Assembly: GCF_900105075.1 (NCBI RefSeq)
Contig: NZ_FNSK01000001.1
Location: 3,135,001-3,199,000, forward strand
Direction of reading: 5' to 3'
Length of the DNA stretch: 64,000 bases
DNA from: Rhodobacter sp. 24-YEA-8
Lineage (GTDB): Bacteria > Pseudomonadota > Alphaproteobacteria > Rhodobacterales > Rhodobacteraceae
Below the pieces are notes generated by a model. That model had not been told where the DNA came from. It was given only the letters and a program-made list of their open reading frames with translations, and did not search any database. The position numbers were made by a program, and so were the translations under genes. Positions 25,490 to 34,253 of the stretch are shown here, one piece after another; the stretch's first letter is position 1, and every line of letters starts with the position of its first letter.

Positions 25490-26640
25490 GACCGCGCCTC
25501 CTGTGCGGCAATCCCGCCAGAGGGTGCGCCTGCAATCCAACAGCCGAGGACCTGCAGCGCATCGTCCAGGCAGATCAGATCCGCCCATGTGCCGGGCCGC
25601 AGATGCCCGCGATCCGTCAGGCCAAGCGCCGCCGCTGGCGCTGCCGAGCCCAGGCGCAGTGCCGCGCCCATGTCCAGGCCCAGCCGCAGATGGCAGTACC
25701 GCACCGCATCTGCGAGCGCGATATCAGCACCGGCCAGGGTGCCGTCTGCGAGGGTCAGCCTTCCCCCGGCACGGAAAATTTCACGACCGTTCAGCATGAA
25801 GCCGGTCAGATCGCTGCCGACGGTCGACATCGCGTCTGACACGAGAAACACCTCCCCGGGCTTTGCCCGCAGCGCGACCTGCATCGCGGCATCGGCGATA
25901 TGAAAGCCGTCTGCGATCAGCCCGGCATGAAGGCCGGGCGCCGTCAGCGCGGCGCCGACCAGCCCAGGGGCGCGGTGGCCGAGCTGGCTCATGGCGTTGA
26001 AGAGATGGGTGACCATGCGGGCGCCCGCCGCGATATAGTCGCGCGCGGTGTCATAGTCGCAATCGCTGTGGCCGAGGCTCACCGTTACCCCGGCTGCGAC
26101 AAGCGCGCGCACCTGATCCGGCGTGACCGATTCCGGCGCCAGCGTCACGATCAGATGCCGCAGCCGGCCCGCCGCAGCGAGGATCATGCCGAGGTCCTGA
26201 TCCTGCATCACCCGGATCAGCGCGGGGTCGTGGGTGCCTTTGCGGGCCAGCGACAGATGCGGGCCTTCGAGATGCAGCCCGAGGAAGCCAGGCACGCATG
26301 CCGCTTCCGCCGCCGCGACCGCGCGGTCGGTGATATCGGGGCGGTCGGTGATCAGCGTCACCATCACAGCCGTGGTGCCAAGTTGCGCATGCGCGGCGCA
26401 GATCGTTGCGATCCCCCCTGGCGTGGGGTCATTATTGAATAGCACCCCGCCACCGCCATTGACCTGAAGGTCGATATAGCCGGGCGCGATCAGGCCGGGC
26501 AGGCGCGGCCCAGGGGGGGCCGCACCCGACGGGCGGATCGCGGTGATCCGGCCCGCGTCAAAGCTGATCGCCGCATCCTGGTGCCAGGTCTCACCATCGA
26601 AGATCTGGCCTGCGTGAAGGGTTCCGTTGCCCATGCTCAC
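25486..26640 (-). CDS. nagA: N-acetylglucosamine-6-phosphate deacetylase
   Basis: A 384-residue amidohydrolase that removes acetate from N-acetylglucosamine-6-phosphate. Metal and substrate motifs are present: HLEGPHLS, LGHSDCDYDTA, HLFNAMSQLGHRAPG and the catalytic Asp in FLVSDAMSTVG. It overlaps the upstream D-threonine-aldolase-like gene and the downstream ROK kinase by 4 bp each. No glucosamine-6-phosphate deaminase gene is next to it. The adjacent degraded sugar transporter may once have supplied the substrate. Confidence 0.92.
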   Translation of the reverse strand: MSMGNGTLHAGQIFDGETWHQDAAISFDAGRITAIRPSGAAPPGPRLPGLIAPGYIDLQVNGGGGVLFNNDPTPGGIATICAAHAQLGTTAVMVTLITDRPDITDRAVAAAEAACVPGFLGLHLEGPHLSLARKGTHDPALIRVMQDQDLGMILAAAGRLRHLIVTLAPESVTPDQVRALVAAGVTVSLGHSDCDYDTARDYIAAGARMVTHLFNAMSQLGHRAPGLVGAALTAPGLHAGLIADGFHIADAAMQVALRAKPGEVFLVSDAMSTVGSDLTGFMLNGREIFRAGGRLTLADGTLAGADIALADAVRYCHLRLGLDMGAALRLGSAAPAAALGLTDRGHLRPGTWADLICLDDALQVLGCWIAGAPSGGIAAQEARS

Positions 26641-27758
26641 CAGACTGTGCCCCGCGCGGCCAGAGGCTCGACCCGCGTGACCACGCCATTCTTGTGGAAC
26701 ACCATCCGGTCAAAGAGGTTCGAGACCACACAGGTATGGTTCGGCACCACCCGCACCAGATCGCCAACCTGCGGCAGGGGGCTGGTACAGGCGCTCAGAT
26801 CGACCACGGCATGTTCCTCGGAAAGGCTGGTGATCCTGGCGCCCGCGAGGCCTTCGATCTCGCCGTAGTCCGTAAAGCCCAGCAGATCAGAAGTCAGCGT
26901 CTTCGATCCGCAATCGAGAACCGCACGCACAGGCGTCGGGCGGGAGACCACCGTCGCCAGCACATGCATCGCCAGATCCTCCGGCCCGCACGCGCCCGCC
27001 CGCACCATCGAGCGGTCATTATAGACGTAAGTGCCGGCGCGATGCTCGGTCGCCGAAGGCACCAGATGCGCTTTCCACAGATCGGGCGAGCCGCCATTCG
27101 TGCGCATAGGGCAGGGAAGGCCCGCCTGCGCCAGCAGCGCCATGGTCTCTTGCAGGAAGGCCTCGACCCGCGCGGCGCCGCCAGGGCCGGGATAAGTCAT
27201 CAGCCCGCCGAAATTCAGGCCCGGCGCGGCGGTGATCAGCTGCGCCAGGGCGAAGGCATCGGCGGCGCTCTGCACGCCGCAGCGCCCGCCGCCGGTATCG
27301 CATTCGACCAGAACGGTGAGCGGTTTCTCTGCCGGGAAAGCTGCCGCCAGCCCCGCCACCGTCACCGCCGAATCCGTCGTTACCGCCAGCCGCGTCACAC
27401 GGGCGTTCAGCGCGAGCAGCCGCGCGACCCGCACCGGCCCGAGGATGTTATAGGTGATCAGGATATCGTCGAATCCGGCATCGGCAAAGGCCTCGGCCTC
27501 GGTCAGCTTCTGGCAATTGATGCCCACAGCCCCGGCCGTGATCTGCTGACGGGCCACGGCGGCGATCTTATGGGTTTTGATATGGGGGCGGAAATTCAGC
27601 CCATGCGCCGCCATATAGTCCTGCGCCCGCGCGATGTTGGTGGCGAGCCGGTCCTCGTCGATCACCGGCAGCGGTGTTGCCACATCTGCCAGCGGCGTGC
27701 CGGCTTCGGGCCAGGGAAAACCCGGAATGGGAAGGCCGGGTGGGGGAAAGCTCATCAC
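26637..27758 (-). CDS. D-threonine aldolase / D-serine dehydratase-like PLP enzyme
   Basis: A 373-residue member of the fold-type III family (alanine-racemase-like barrel plus D-serine-dehydratase-like C-terminal domain). The PLP lysine is K61 in FRPHIKTHK. The metal-binding His-Cys pair is in VPNHTCVVSNL near the C-terminus. Such enzymes cleave D-3-hydroxy amino acids to glycine and an aldehyde, or dehydrate D-serine. The tight operon with nagA and a sugar kinase suggests a 2-amino-3-hydroxy acid related to amino sugars as substrate; this is inference. It overlaps a truncated MlrC-like gene upstream by 4 bp. Confidence 0.85.
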   Translation of the reverse strand: MMSFPPPGLPIPGFPWPEAGTPLADVATPLPVIDEDRLATNIARAQDYMAAHGLNFRPHIKTHKIAAVARQQITAGAVGINCQKLTEAEAFADAGFDDILITYNILGPVRVARLLALNARVTRLAVTTDSAVTVAGLAAAFPAEKPLTVLVECDTGGGRCGVQSAADAFALAQLITAAPGLNFGGLMTYPGPGGAARVEAFLQETMALLAQAGLPCPMRTNGGSPDLWKAHLVPSATEHRAGTYVYNDRSMVRAGACGPEDLAMHVLATVVSRPTPVRAVLDCGSKTLTSDLLGFTDYGEIEGLAGARITSLSEEHAVVDLSACTSPLPQVGDLVRVVPNHTCVVSNLFDRMVFHKNGVVTRVEPLAARGTVW

Positions 27759-28548
27759 ATCTCTCCGAAAGGGTCATCCATGCGCGGCCAGATATCCGCC
27801 CGGACCAGCCGGTAGGGATTGGGTGCCGGAATATTCGGATAGGGCTTCCCGGCGCCGCAATAAAGCACTTCCGAGGCGATGGGCGCAAAAGCTGCACAGA
27901 AATGGTTGGTTGATCTGATCACGACGATATTTTGCGCCACCGGATCGATCCCGAGCGCGGTGAAAAGTGAAGGGTCATAGCTTTGCACCCGCAGGGTCTT
28001 GAGGAGGACCGCGATCCCGGTCGTCTCGCCCGCACGGTCGAGAGGCGCAATCTGCGCCGCCGGACCGACAAGCGCGATGCTCTCGCCGAACCGCATTTCG
28101 GCCTCCGCATTCAGACCGATGACCCGGATCAGCGCGTCGCAGTGCTTGCCGGTCTCGGGCGCGGATCTGGCGTCAAAGCGCAGGGGCTTCCCGGCGCCCT
28201 CGCCGGCGACGAAACAAAGCTGCGCCGCTACCGGGGCCCAGGGCGCGCCAATGGCCACGCCGCGCGCGCGCCTCAGTCTCATTGATCTGCGGCATCATAT
28301 GCTTGCCGCGATTGCGAGAAGCGCGCGCCCGAGTTGCTTGGCCAGGATGCGCCAGAGACCCTCGGCGCGGCCGACGAAATCGGTATGGGGGAATTCCTTG
28401 AAGACGGTGAGGAAATCCGGTGCGGCGACGCGTTTTGCAGTCAGATGGTTGTGGAGGGGCATCTCGGCGCCACGCAGCCCCAGCACCACTGCATCCACCG
28501 GCAACGCGCGCTGCAGCCGGGCAAGCATTTCGTCCTGGACGAGCCGCT
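27755..28548 (-). pseudogene. Internally deleted MlrC-type (M81) metallopeptidase
   Basis: The 5' part reads DEMLARLQRALPVDAVVLGLRGAEM ... NHLTAKRVAAPDFLTVFKEFPHTDFVGRAEGLWRIL, matching the N-terminal catalytic domain of MlrC/DUF1485 proteins. The 3' part in another frame (27755-28282, 175 codons) reads VVIRSTNHFCAAFAPIASEVLYCGAGKP...YRLVRADIWPRMDDP, the MlrC C-terminal domain. The start of the gene and a central segment are gone and the frames differ. The last part still overlaps the next gene's start as ATGA, so it was the first gene of that operon. Confidence 0.78.
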
Positions 28549-28672
28549 GAACAAAACCGTCGTGATGGTACTGCATGACATCAATTTCGCCTCGGCCCAT
28601 TCCGACCGGTTTATCGCGATGAAGGCCGGGCGCGTGATCCGCGAAGGCAGCGCGGCCGAGATCGTTCCGCCC
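28529..28672 (+). pseudogene. Fragment of a ferric-siderophore ABC transporter ATPase (FepC/FecE type)
   Basis: The plus strand reads FVLDEPL joined directly to NKTVVMVLHDINFASAHSDRFIAMKAGRVIREGSAAEIV. This is the switch-histidine and C-terminal segment of iron-siderophore ATPases. Most of the gene is missing, and it abuts the MlrC remnant head to head. The exact junction, about 28540-28550, is uncertain. Confidence 0.7.
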
Positions 28673-28729
28673 CTTTCTCCTTTGTCCTGGCCTCAGAGCC
28701 GGACCTGGGCGGCCAGCTGACCGAACGGC

Positions 28730-29870
28730 CCACCTCGTAAAGCGGGGTGATCGGGTTGAAATCCTGGCCATCGATGGCGCGGTCGCCACAGGTCCTGTCG
28801 CAAAGGTTGTTGACCCCGGCCCGGTTCACCGGGCCCTCGACCGCAGGCGGCTGATCATCGGTGAAGAGGTTCGGTACTGCATAGCCCGCGACGGCTTAAT
28901 GACCGTGGCATCTCTGTGGCCACTGGCCTTTGCCGCCCTGATCGAGCCGCCAAAGGTCAAGGCACTGCCCTCTGGCATGTGCCGCGCCTCGATGGCCAGC
29001 ACGCCCCCGAGAGGGGTTCCAGGATCGACCGCGCGCCAGCTGTCGGTGCCGGCGCCGTTTACTTTGATCCTGCTTTGCGAGTAGCGCGCAGATAGCCGCT
29101 CTCCCGGCCATTCATGATCACGCGGTCGCGGGCAGCGACGATCTTTGACAGGAAAATCTCGCCACCGAGGCTGCGATTACCGGTCTCAGAGTCAAAACCA
29201 GCGCGAAACTTTTCGACCGCGAAGCGTCAGAGCATCGGCCCGCATCACAGACTATCGAGGCATAGCCGCTCAACCCCGAGAAATCGCTCTTACGGCCGGA
29301 GATGCCGGTAACGCTCTGGTCATTTCAGAGAAGCCCGAAAGATCTCGACAGCCCTCGGTCGGTTCAGGCCGCGCCTGGGCATAAAGGTCAACATTTCTGG
29401 CTTTTTCGGACAGCGGGCCGAAGGTCAGATCGCCAAAGGTGCTGTCCTGGTTGTAACAGTCGACGCCGGCGGTGATCGTATTGGTATCTGACAGGTAGAA
29501 GCGGTTTTCTGCCCGTGCCGGGAAGTCTGGTGCAGCGTTCAATGGCGGCGCAAGGGCTGCGGCGCGTCATCATCCATGCGCTGTCCGCACAGCTTGAACC
29601 GGTGACCTTCGGGGGGGGCATAGGCCAGTTTTACTTGTGCCGAGGTCACAGCGGTGGTGCTGCCTTCGAGCCTGGTGCCGGGGCCGGTTCTGTCATCCTT
29701 GCCCTCGGCGCGTTTGTCTTAAAGCAACCATTCGAAGCCGGCATAGCGGCCGGAAAGTGTTCCGGTTTCAGCAGCAGCATTTTGATACGGAAGATCCCGT
29801 GAAGTCGCGTCGCGATCAGGTGCGGCGTGTTCAGCGCCCGCGCCGCACCTGTTCTGCACATGCTCGACCG
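28730..29870 (-). pseudogene. Frameshifted TonB-dependent receptor remnant
   Basis: Minus-strand pieces in several frames fit an outer-membrane receptor: YAGFEWLL then QDKRAEGKDDRTGPGTRLEG and VTSAQVKLAYAPPEGHRFKLC; FYLSDTNTITAGVDCYNQDSTFGDL..LSEKARNVDLYAQARPEPT; IVAARDRVIMNGRESGYLRAT; and the C-terminal AGVNNLCDRTCGDRAIDGQDFNPITPLYEVGRSV. Many stops and frame changes make it non-functional. With the FepC-like fragment it suggests a lost iron or heme uptake locus. Confidence 0.72.
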
Positions 29871-29967
29871 TGACAATGCCAATCCGCGCAAGCGCGGCTG
29901 TCTCGCGAAAGGTCGGTTTGCGCAACACCCGGACCTGGTTCGGGCACCGAGGGAAGATGGCTATGTT

Positions 29968-29999
29968 CCGGGCGGTGAAGCAAGCTGTTCACCGCCCGG
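29968..29999 (-). terminator. Strong hairpin after the last binding-protein gene
   Basis: CCGGGCGGTGAA (29968-29979), an 8-nt loop, TTCACCGCCCGG (29988-29999): a 12-bp perfect stem 25 bp beyond the stop of the minus-strand gene. No T-run follows on that strand, so it may stabilise the mRNA 3' end as well as terminate. Confidence 0.6.
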
Positions 30000-30024
30000 C
30001 ACGAGGGTTGGATAAAGACAGCGC

Positions 30025-31371
30025 TCAGGTCGATTTATGCGGCGAAGGTCCGTCGAATTTGATTTTATAGTGATCGGCATATTCCGCGCGCAGCTGATCC
30101 CATTCGCCATTGTCGCGCGCCGCAAGATAGGGTGCCGGGTATTCCCAGCTCGCGGGGCGGTCGACACCGGCCCAGGCCTTGTCGACATCCAGCGGGAAAA
30201 CCTCGGCCTGGGGGTCCCAGTCGTCGGGATGCAGGACCTTAGAAATCTTGCGGTAATCAAAGGGATCAAGGCCGTTCGTATCGACATAGCGTTCGATATA
30301 GCTTTCGACATTCTCCGCCGTGACCGTGAGCGAGCGCCAGTTGAGCAGCCGCTCGGACGCGCGCGGCACCCAGCCGTGGCTGACATCATAGATGCGGCCG
30401 GTCAGGATCGCCGCCGCATAGGCGGGGCTGTTCCCTGAAGTCGCCAGCTGTTTGCCGTCGCGGATCGCCTGGGCGCCAAGGCTGGTGCCATCGGCGCCGA
30501 CCACGAGGATATCCTCGCCCGGGCGCAGACCGGCGGCCTGGATCGCCGCAATCGCGCCCTGTGCCACATCGTCATTCTGCGCCACGACCCCTTTCAGGCC
30601 GGGATGGCGGGTCAGCAGATCTTCGGTGGCCTTCAGCGAATCTTCGCGGTTCCATTTGCCCGGCAGCGTGTCGACCAGCCTTGTCTTCGGGAAATCGCGG
30701 AACGCGTCGTCACGCCCGCGCGAGCGTTGCAGATCGGTCAGATTGCCATTGGTGCCGGTCACGCCGACGATATCACCGCCGCCGAACTTTTCCGTCACAG
30801 CCGCCAGCAGTTTCGCGGTCACCGCGCGATGGGCCTCGAATTCTTCGGGCACGGTGTAAAGCGTCCAGTAATCCGAGGCTTCGAACGGGGTGAACCAGGG
30901 CAGGCTGTCCCAGACATTGGCGACCCAGACCTTGTTTTGCTCGGCCAGCCGGCTGACGCCCCGGATGGTGCCACCATCGGCCAAGTTGAAGATCCCGGCC
31001 TGCACACCCGAGGTCACCTGTTGTTCGAACTGATTGAACTGGCGTTCGCCGTCGAACTGGCTGTCGAGCCCGGTATACGAGAAATCCAGCGCTTTGGTTG
31101 CAGATTCAAAGGCGCCATTCAGGATCTGGTTATATTCATTCGACATGAAAGCCGAGATGAAGGCCAGTTTACCATTCCCCGAGGCCAGCGCGACATTCGG
31201 CATTCCCGCCGCCGCCGCAAAGGCCGAGGCTGCGGCCCCGGCCGATGCCATTGCGAGGAAATCGCGCCGCGATACGCCATGGGTGTCGAGGCGCTCCATA
31301 TGACGCCCGACGGCTTTCGGGTTATCAAGATCGCGCATCCAGCGCGGCAGGGTGACTTTGCCCATTTCCAT
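30025..31371 (-). CDS. Tat-exported CUT2-type substrate-binding protein, paralogue A
   Basis: 448 residues. A long basic n-region with HMERLDTHGVSRRDFLAMASAG (twin Arg 35-36) and a hydrophobic stretch ending PNVALA indicate Tat export, unusual for sugar-binding proteins. The mature part is a Peripla_BP type 1 fold (LAFISAFMSNEYNQILNGAF, GVVAQNDDVAQGAIAAI, VVGADGTSLG). It carries a ~100-residue C-terminal extension (YIERYVDTNGLDPFDYRK to KFDGPSPHK) not found in ordinary RbsB proteins. Three other paralogues in the window share the Tat motif and extension. It is the last gene of the operon with the ATPase, permease, LLM monooxygenase and two sister binding proteins. The ligand is unknown. Confidence 0.85.
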   Translation of the reverse strand: MEMGKVTLPRWMRDLDNPKAVGRHMERLDTHGVSRRDFLAMASAGAAASAFAAAAGMPNVALASGNGKLAFISAFMSNEYNQILNGAFESATKALDFSYTGLDSQFDGERQFNQFEQQVTSGVQAGIFNLADGGTIRGVSRLAEQNKVWVANVWDSLPWFTPFEASDYWTLYTVPEEFEAHRAVTAKLLAAVTEKFGGGDIVGVTGTNGNLTDLQRSRGRDDAFRDFPKTRLVDTLPGKWNREDSLKATEDLLTRHPGLKGVVAQNDDVAQGAIAAIQAAGLRPGEDILVVGADGTSLGAQAIRDGKQLATSGNSPAYAAAILTGRIYDVSHGWVPRASERLLNWRSLTVTAENVESYIERYVDTNGLDPFDYRKISKVLHPDDWDPQAEVFPLDVDKAWAGVDRPASWEYPAPYLAARDNGEWDQLRAEYADHYKIKFDGPSPHKST

Positions 31372-31393
31372 ATCCTTTTGTTCTGTTCTGCCG

Positions 31394-31416
31394 GGGCTGC
31401 GTATTGCGCGCAGCCC
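31394..31416 (-). terminator. Intercistronic hairpin between binding-protein paralogues B and A
   Basis: GGGCTGCG (31394-31401) and CGCAGCCC (31409-31416) form an 8-bp stem with a 7-nt loop, 15 bp after the stop of paralogue B on the minus strand. No T-run follows. Similar hairpins follow paralogues A and C, so they look like expression-setting mRNA elements. Confidence 0.55.
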
Positions 31417-31430
31417 GGGCCTGCGTCGGC

Positions 31431-32774
31431 TCAGGCCGGTTTGTTCGGCGAAGGCCCGTCGAATTTGATCTTGTTGCGGGCGGCGTAATCCTCGCGGACC
31501 GCGTCGAACTCGCCATGCGCCTTTGCCTCGGCGAGAGCCGCGGGAAGGGTCCAGCCTTCGGGGCGCTGATAGCCTTTCCAGATCTCTTCGGTCTCGGCGG
31601 GGTAGACATAGGCCTGGGGATCCCAGTCATCGGGGTTCAGGACGCGCGAGAATTTGCGGAAATCAAAGGGATCAACGCCGTTATTGTCGACATAGCGTTC
31701 GACATAGGCATCGACATTGTCCTTCGTCACCACGGTCGGTTTCCAGAACAGCTGACGTTCTGCCGCGCGCGGTTTCCAGCCATTTGCCACATCATAAAGC
31801 CAGCTGGTCAGGAAGGCGCCGGTAAAGACCGGGCTGTTGCCGCTGGTCGAGGTCTGAAGCCCTTCCTGGATCGCCTTTGCCCCCAGCGAGGTGCCATCCG
31901 CCCCGCCGACGAAGAAATCCTCGCCCGGCCTGAGCCCGGCATTCCTGAGCGCGGTCAGCGCCCCCTGGGCCTCGTCATCGTTCTGCGCGACGATACCCCT
32001 CAGGTTGCCGTTGCGGGTCAGGAGATCCTCGGTCGCACGCAAGGATTCCTCGCGCAGCCATTTGCCGGGCAGCTCGTCGGTCTGACGGATATTCGGGAAT
32101 TCCTCCAGCGCGAGATTGCGGCCCGCATTGCGCGAGATCTCGCACCAGTTGCCGGGGGTGCCGGTCAGCGCCGCAACCTCGCCCTCGCCGAATTTGTCGG
32201 TCACGGCCTGATAGACGGCGCGGGCGACGCCGCGATGGGCCTCGTCCTCATGCGGGTTCAGATAGACGGTGAAATAGTCGCCGACATCAAAGGGGGTAAA
32301 CCAGGGCACGCTGTCCCAGATCGCGGCGAAAAAGGTCTGGTTGTCTTCGGCAAACTGCCCGGCGCGGCGCAGTGCCGAGCCGTCGAGGATGTTGAAGAAC
32401 CCGCCGATCGCCTGTTCGGTGCCAAGCTGTTCAAACTGCGACAATTGCCGCCCGGAATCGATCTGGCCGTCGAAAAAGCTGTAATTCAGCCCAAGCGCAG
32501 ATGCCGCTTTTTCAGCGCCGAGGCTGACGAGCTGATTATATTCGGTGCTGGCGCTCCAGGCCAGATAGGCCACCTTATTCGATCCCGAGGCCACCGCGAC
32601 ATTGGGCATCCCAAGTGCTGCCGCCGCCGCGCTGGCCGCGACACCGGCCGAGGCGAGCGACAGGAAATCGCGCCGCGACACGCCGCTGGTATCCAGCCGC
32701 TCCATATGGCGGTCGATGATCTTTTTCTGCGTGAAGTCGGGCAGATGCCGGGGGTTAAAGCCTTTGCGGACCAT
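31431..32774 (-). CDS. Tat-exported CUT2-type substrate-binding protein, paralogue B
   Basis: A 447-residue paralogue of its two neighbours. The Tat motif is HMERLDTSGVSRRDFLSLASAG (Arg 34-35), with cleavage near PNVAVA. The binding-protein core has VAYLAWSASTEYNQLVSLGAEKA, IVAQNDDEAQGALTAL and GGADGTSLG, and the same C-terminal extension ends in KIKFDGPSPNK. Sequence around the ligand pocket differs clearly from A and C (for example AGRNLALEEFPNIRQ, TGTPGNWCEI), suggesting a different ligand for the shared transporter core. GGAGG-like sequence precedes the ATG. Confidence 0.85.
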   Translation of the reverse strand: MVRKGFNPRHLPDFTQKKIIDRHMERLDTSGVSRRDFLSLASAGVAASAAAAALGMPNVAVASGSNKVAYLAWSASTEYNQLVSLGAEKAASALGLNYSFFDGQIDSGRQLSQFEQLGTEQAIGGFFNILDGSALRRAGQFAEDNQTFFAAIWDSVPWFTPFDVGDYFTVYLNPHEDEAHRGVARAVYQAVTDKFGEGEVAALTGTPGNWCEISRNAGRNLALEEFPNIRQTDELPGKWLREESLRATEDLLTRNGNLRGIVAQNDDEAQGALTALRNAGLRPGEDFFVGGADGTSLGAKAIQEGLQTSTSGNSPVFTGAFLTSWLYDVANGWKPRAAERQLFWKPTVVTKDNVDAYVERYVDNNGVDPFDFRKFSRVLNPDDWDPQAYVYPAETEEIWKGYQRPEGWTLPAALAEAKAHGEFDAVREDYAARNKIKFDGPSPNKPA

Positions 32775-32855
32775 GATGGCCTCCGTGAGGGTGCAACCGG
32801 CCGCATCGCGCCGCGACCAGCGGGCGAAGGGCCTGGAAAAAGCGGGGCGGGGGGA

Positions 32856-32876
32856 CCCGGCCCGTTACGGGCCGGG
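32856..32876 (-). terminator. Intercistronic hairpin between binding-protein paralogues C and B
   Basis: CCCGGCCCGT (32856-32865) and ACGGGCCGGG (32867-32876) form a 10-bp near-continuous palindrome, 7 bp past the stop of paralogue C on the minus strand. It lacks a T-run. It is the third hairpin in the tandem array, each directly after a binding-protein stop. Confidence 0.55.
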
Positions 32877-32883
32877 ATGGAGG

Positions 32884-34221
32884 TCAGGCCTTGTTCGGCG
32901 AAGGCCCGTCATATTTGATTTTGTAGTGATCGGCATATTCCGCCGCGACCGCAGCGCTTTCGCCATTCTCACGCGCGGCAACATAGGCGGCGGGGTATTC
33001 ATAGCCCTGGGGCTTGTCGATCCCGGCGAAGTTATTGTCGATATCCAGCGGATAGACCTCGTTCTGCGGATCCCAGTCTTCCGGGTGCAGCACTTTCGAC
33101 ATGCGTTTGTAATCGAACGGTTCGACATCGCCATTGTCGACATAGCGTTCGATCCAGCCGTCGATATTCGACTGATCCAGCGTCAGCGTGTTCCAGTTCA
33201 GCTGCCGTTCCGGTGCGCGCGGCACCCAGCCGTTCAGCACGTCGTAGATCCGCGTGGTGAAAAGCGCGGCGGCGAATGCCCCGGTATTCCCCTTGGTTGC
33301 CAGCATCTCGCCGTTCTTGACCGCCTTCGACCCGAGCCCGGTGCCCGAGGTGCCGACGATCAGCACATCCTCGCCCGGGCGCAGGCCGGCGGCCTTCAGC
33401 GCCGCGATGGAGCCAAGCGCGATATCGTCGTCCTGGGTCACGATGCCGACCACATTCGGGTTGCGGGTCAGCAGATCTTCGGTCGCTTTCAGTGCGTCCT
33501 CGCGGTTCCATAGGCCCGGAAGCTCATCGACCAATTTCGTCTTCGGGAATTTCTCGAAAGCCTGGTCGCGGCCGCGGTTCCGTTGCAGCTCCAGAAGGCT
33601 GCCTTTCGATCCGGTGACGCCGATGATGTCGCCGCCGCCGAATTTCTCGGTGACTTCGGCCAGCAGCACTTCGGTGATTTCGCGATGCGCAGTGACCTCT
33701 TCCGAGACCGCGAAGAGGGTGTAGTATTCATCGGCGTCAAAGGGGGTGAACCAGGGCAGGCTGTCCCAGACATTGGCGACATAGATCTTGTTTTGCGAGG
33801 CGACACGCGAGATCCCCCGGATCGCGCTGCCATCCGCCAGGTTGAAGATCACGCCATTGGTGCTGGCCGCGACCTGGCTTTCAAACTGGTTATATTGCTT
33901 TTCGCCATCCAGCGAGCTGTCGAACGAGCTGTAATTCAGCCCCAGAACCTCACCTGCCTTTTTCGCGGTGCGGTCAAAGGTGACGTTCCATTCATTGATC
34001 AGGAAGCCGGTGAGATAGGCGAATTTGCCGTTTTCCGAGGCAATCGCGGTGGCGGGCAGGCCGAGATAGGCTGCCCCTGCCGCCGCCGCAGCACTTGCCG
34101 AGGCAAAGGACAGGAAGTCGCGCCGCGACACGCCGCTGGTGTCGAGCCGCTCCATATGGGCGTCGATCACTTTGCGGTTGGTAAAGTCGGGCATCCGACG
34201 GGCGAGGTCTTTGAAGTTCAT
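32884..34221 (-). CDS. Tat-exported CUT2-type substrate-binding protein, paralogue C
   Basis: 445 residues. The Tat motif is HMERLDTSGVSRRDFLSFASASA (Arg 33-34), with an Ala-rich h-region. The core has FAYLTGFLINEWNVTFDRTAKKAGEVLG, IIGVTGSKGSLLELQRNRGRD and VTQDDDIALGSIAAL. The C-terminal extension ends in KIKYDGPSPNKA. It directly follows the LLM monooxygenase gene (32-bp gap), so it is the first binding protein in the operon. The 9-residue block RLDTSGVSRRD is identical with paralogue B, indicating relatively recent duplication of the export signal or selection on it. The ligand is unknown. Confidence 0.85.
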   Translation of the reverse strand: MNFKDLARRMPDFTNRKVIDAHMERLDTSGVSRRDFLSFASASAAAAAGAAYLGLPATAIASENGKFAYLTGFLINEWNVTFDRTAKKAGEVLGLNYSSFDSSLDGEKQYNQFESQVAASTNGVIFNLADGSAIRGISRVASQNKIYVANVWDSLPWFTPFDADEYYTLFAVSEEVTAHREITEVLLAEVTEKFGGGDIIGVTGSKGSLLELQRNRGRDQAFEKFPKTKLVDELPGLWNREDALKATEDLLTRNPNVVGIVTQDDDIALGSIAALKAAGLRPGEDVLIVGTSGTGLGSKAVKNGEMLATKGNTGAFAAALFTTRIYDVLNGWVPRAPERQLNWNTLTLDQSNIDGWIERYVDNGDVEPFDYKRMSKVLHPEDWDPQNEVYPLDIDNNFAGIDKPQGYEYPAAYVAARENGESAAVAAEYADHYKIKYDGPSPNKA

Positions 34222-34253
34222 CTTGATAGGGCCTTGGCTCAGGTTGGTAAGGG

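Noticed and set aside
24465..25799. A 444-codon plus-strand open frame
   Set aside because: It is antisense to the ROK kinase and nagA; composition is Arg/Ser/Pro-rich with no family motif, as expected for a shadow frame in high-GC DNA.
28334..28720. A complete 128-residue protein on the plus strand
   Set aside because: Only the last ~48 codons resemble an ABC ATPase; the first part is antisense to the MlrC-type remnant.
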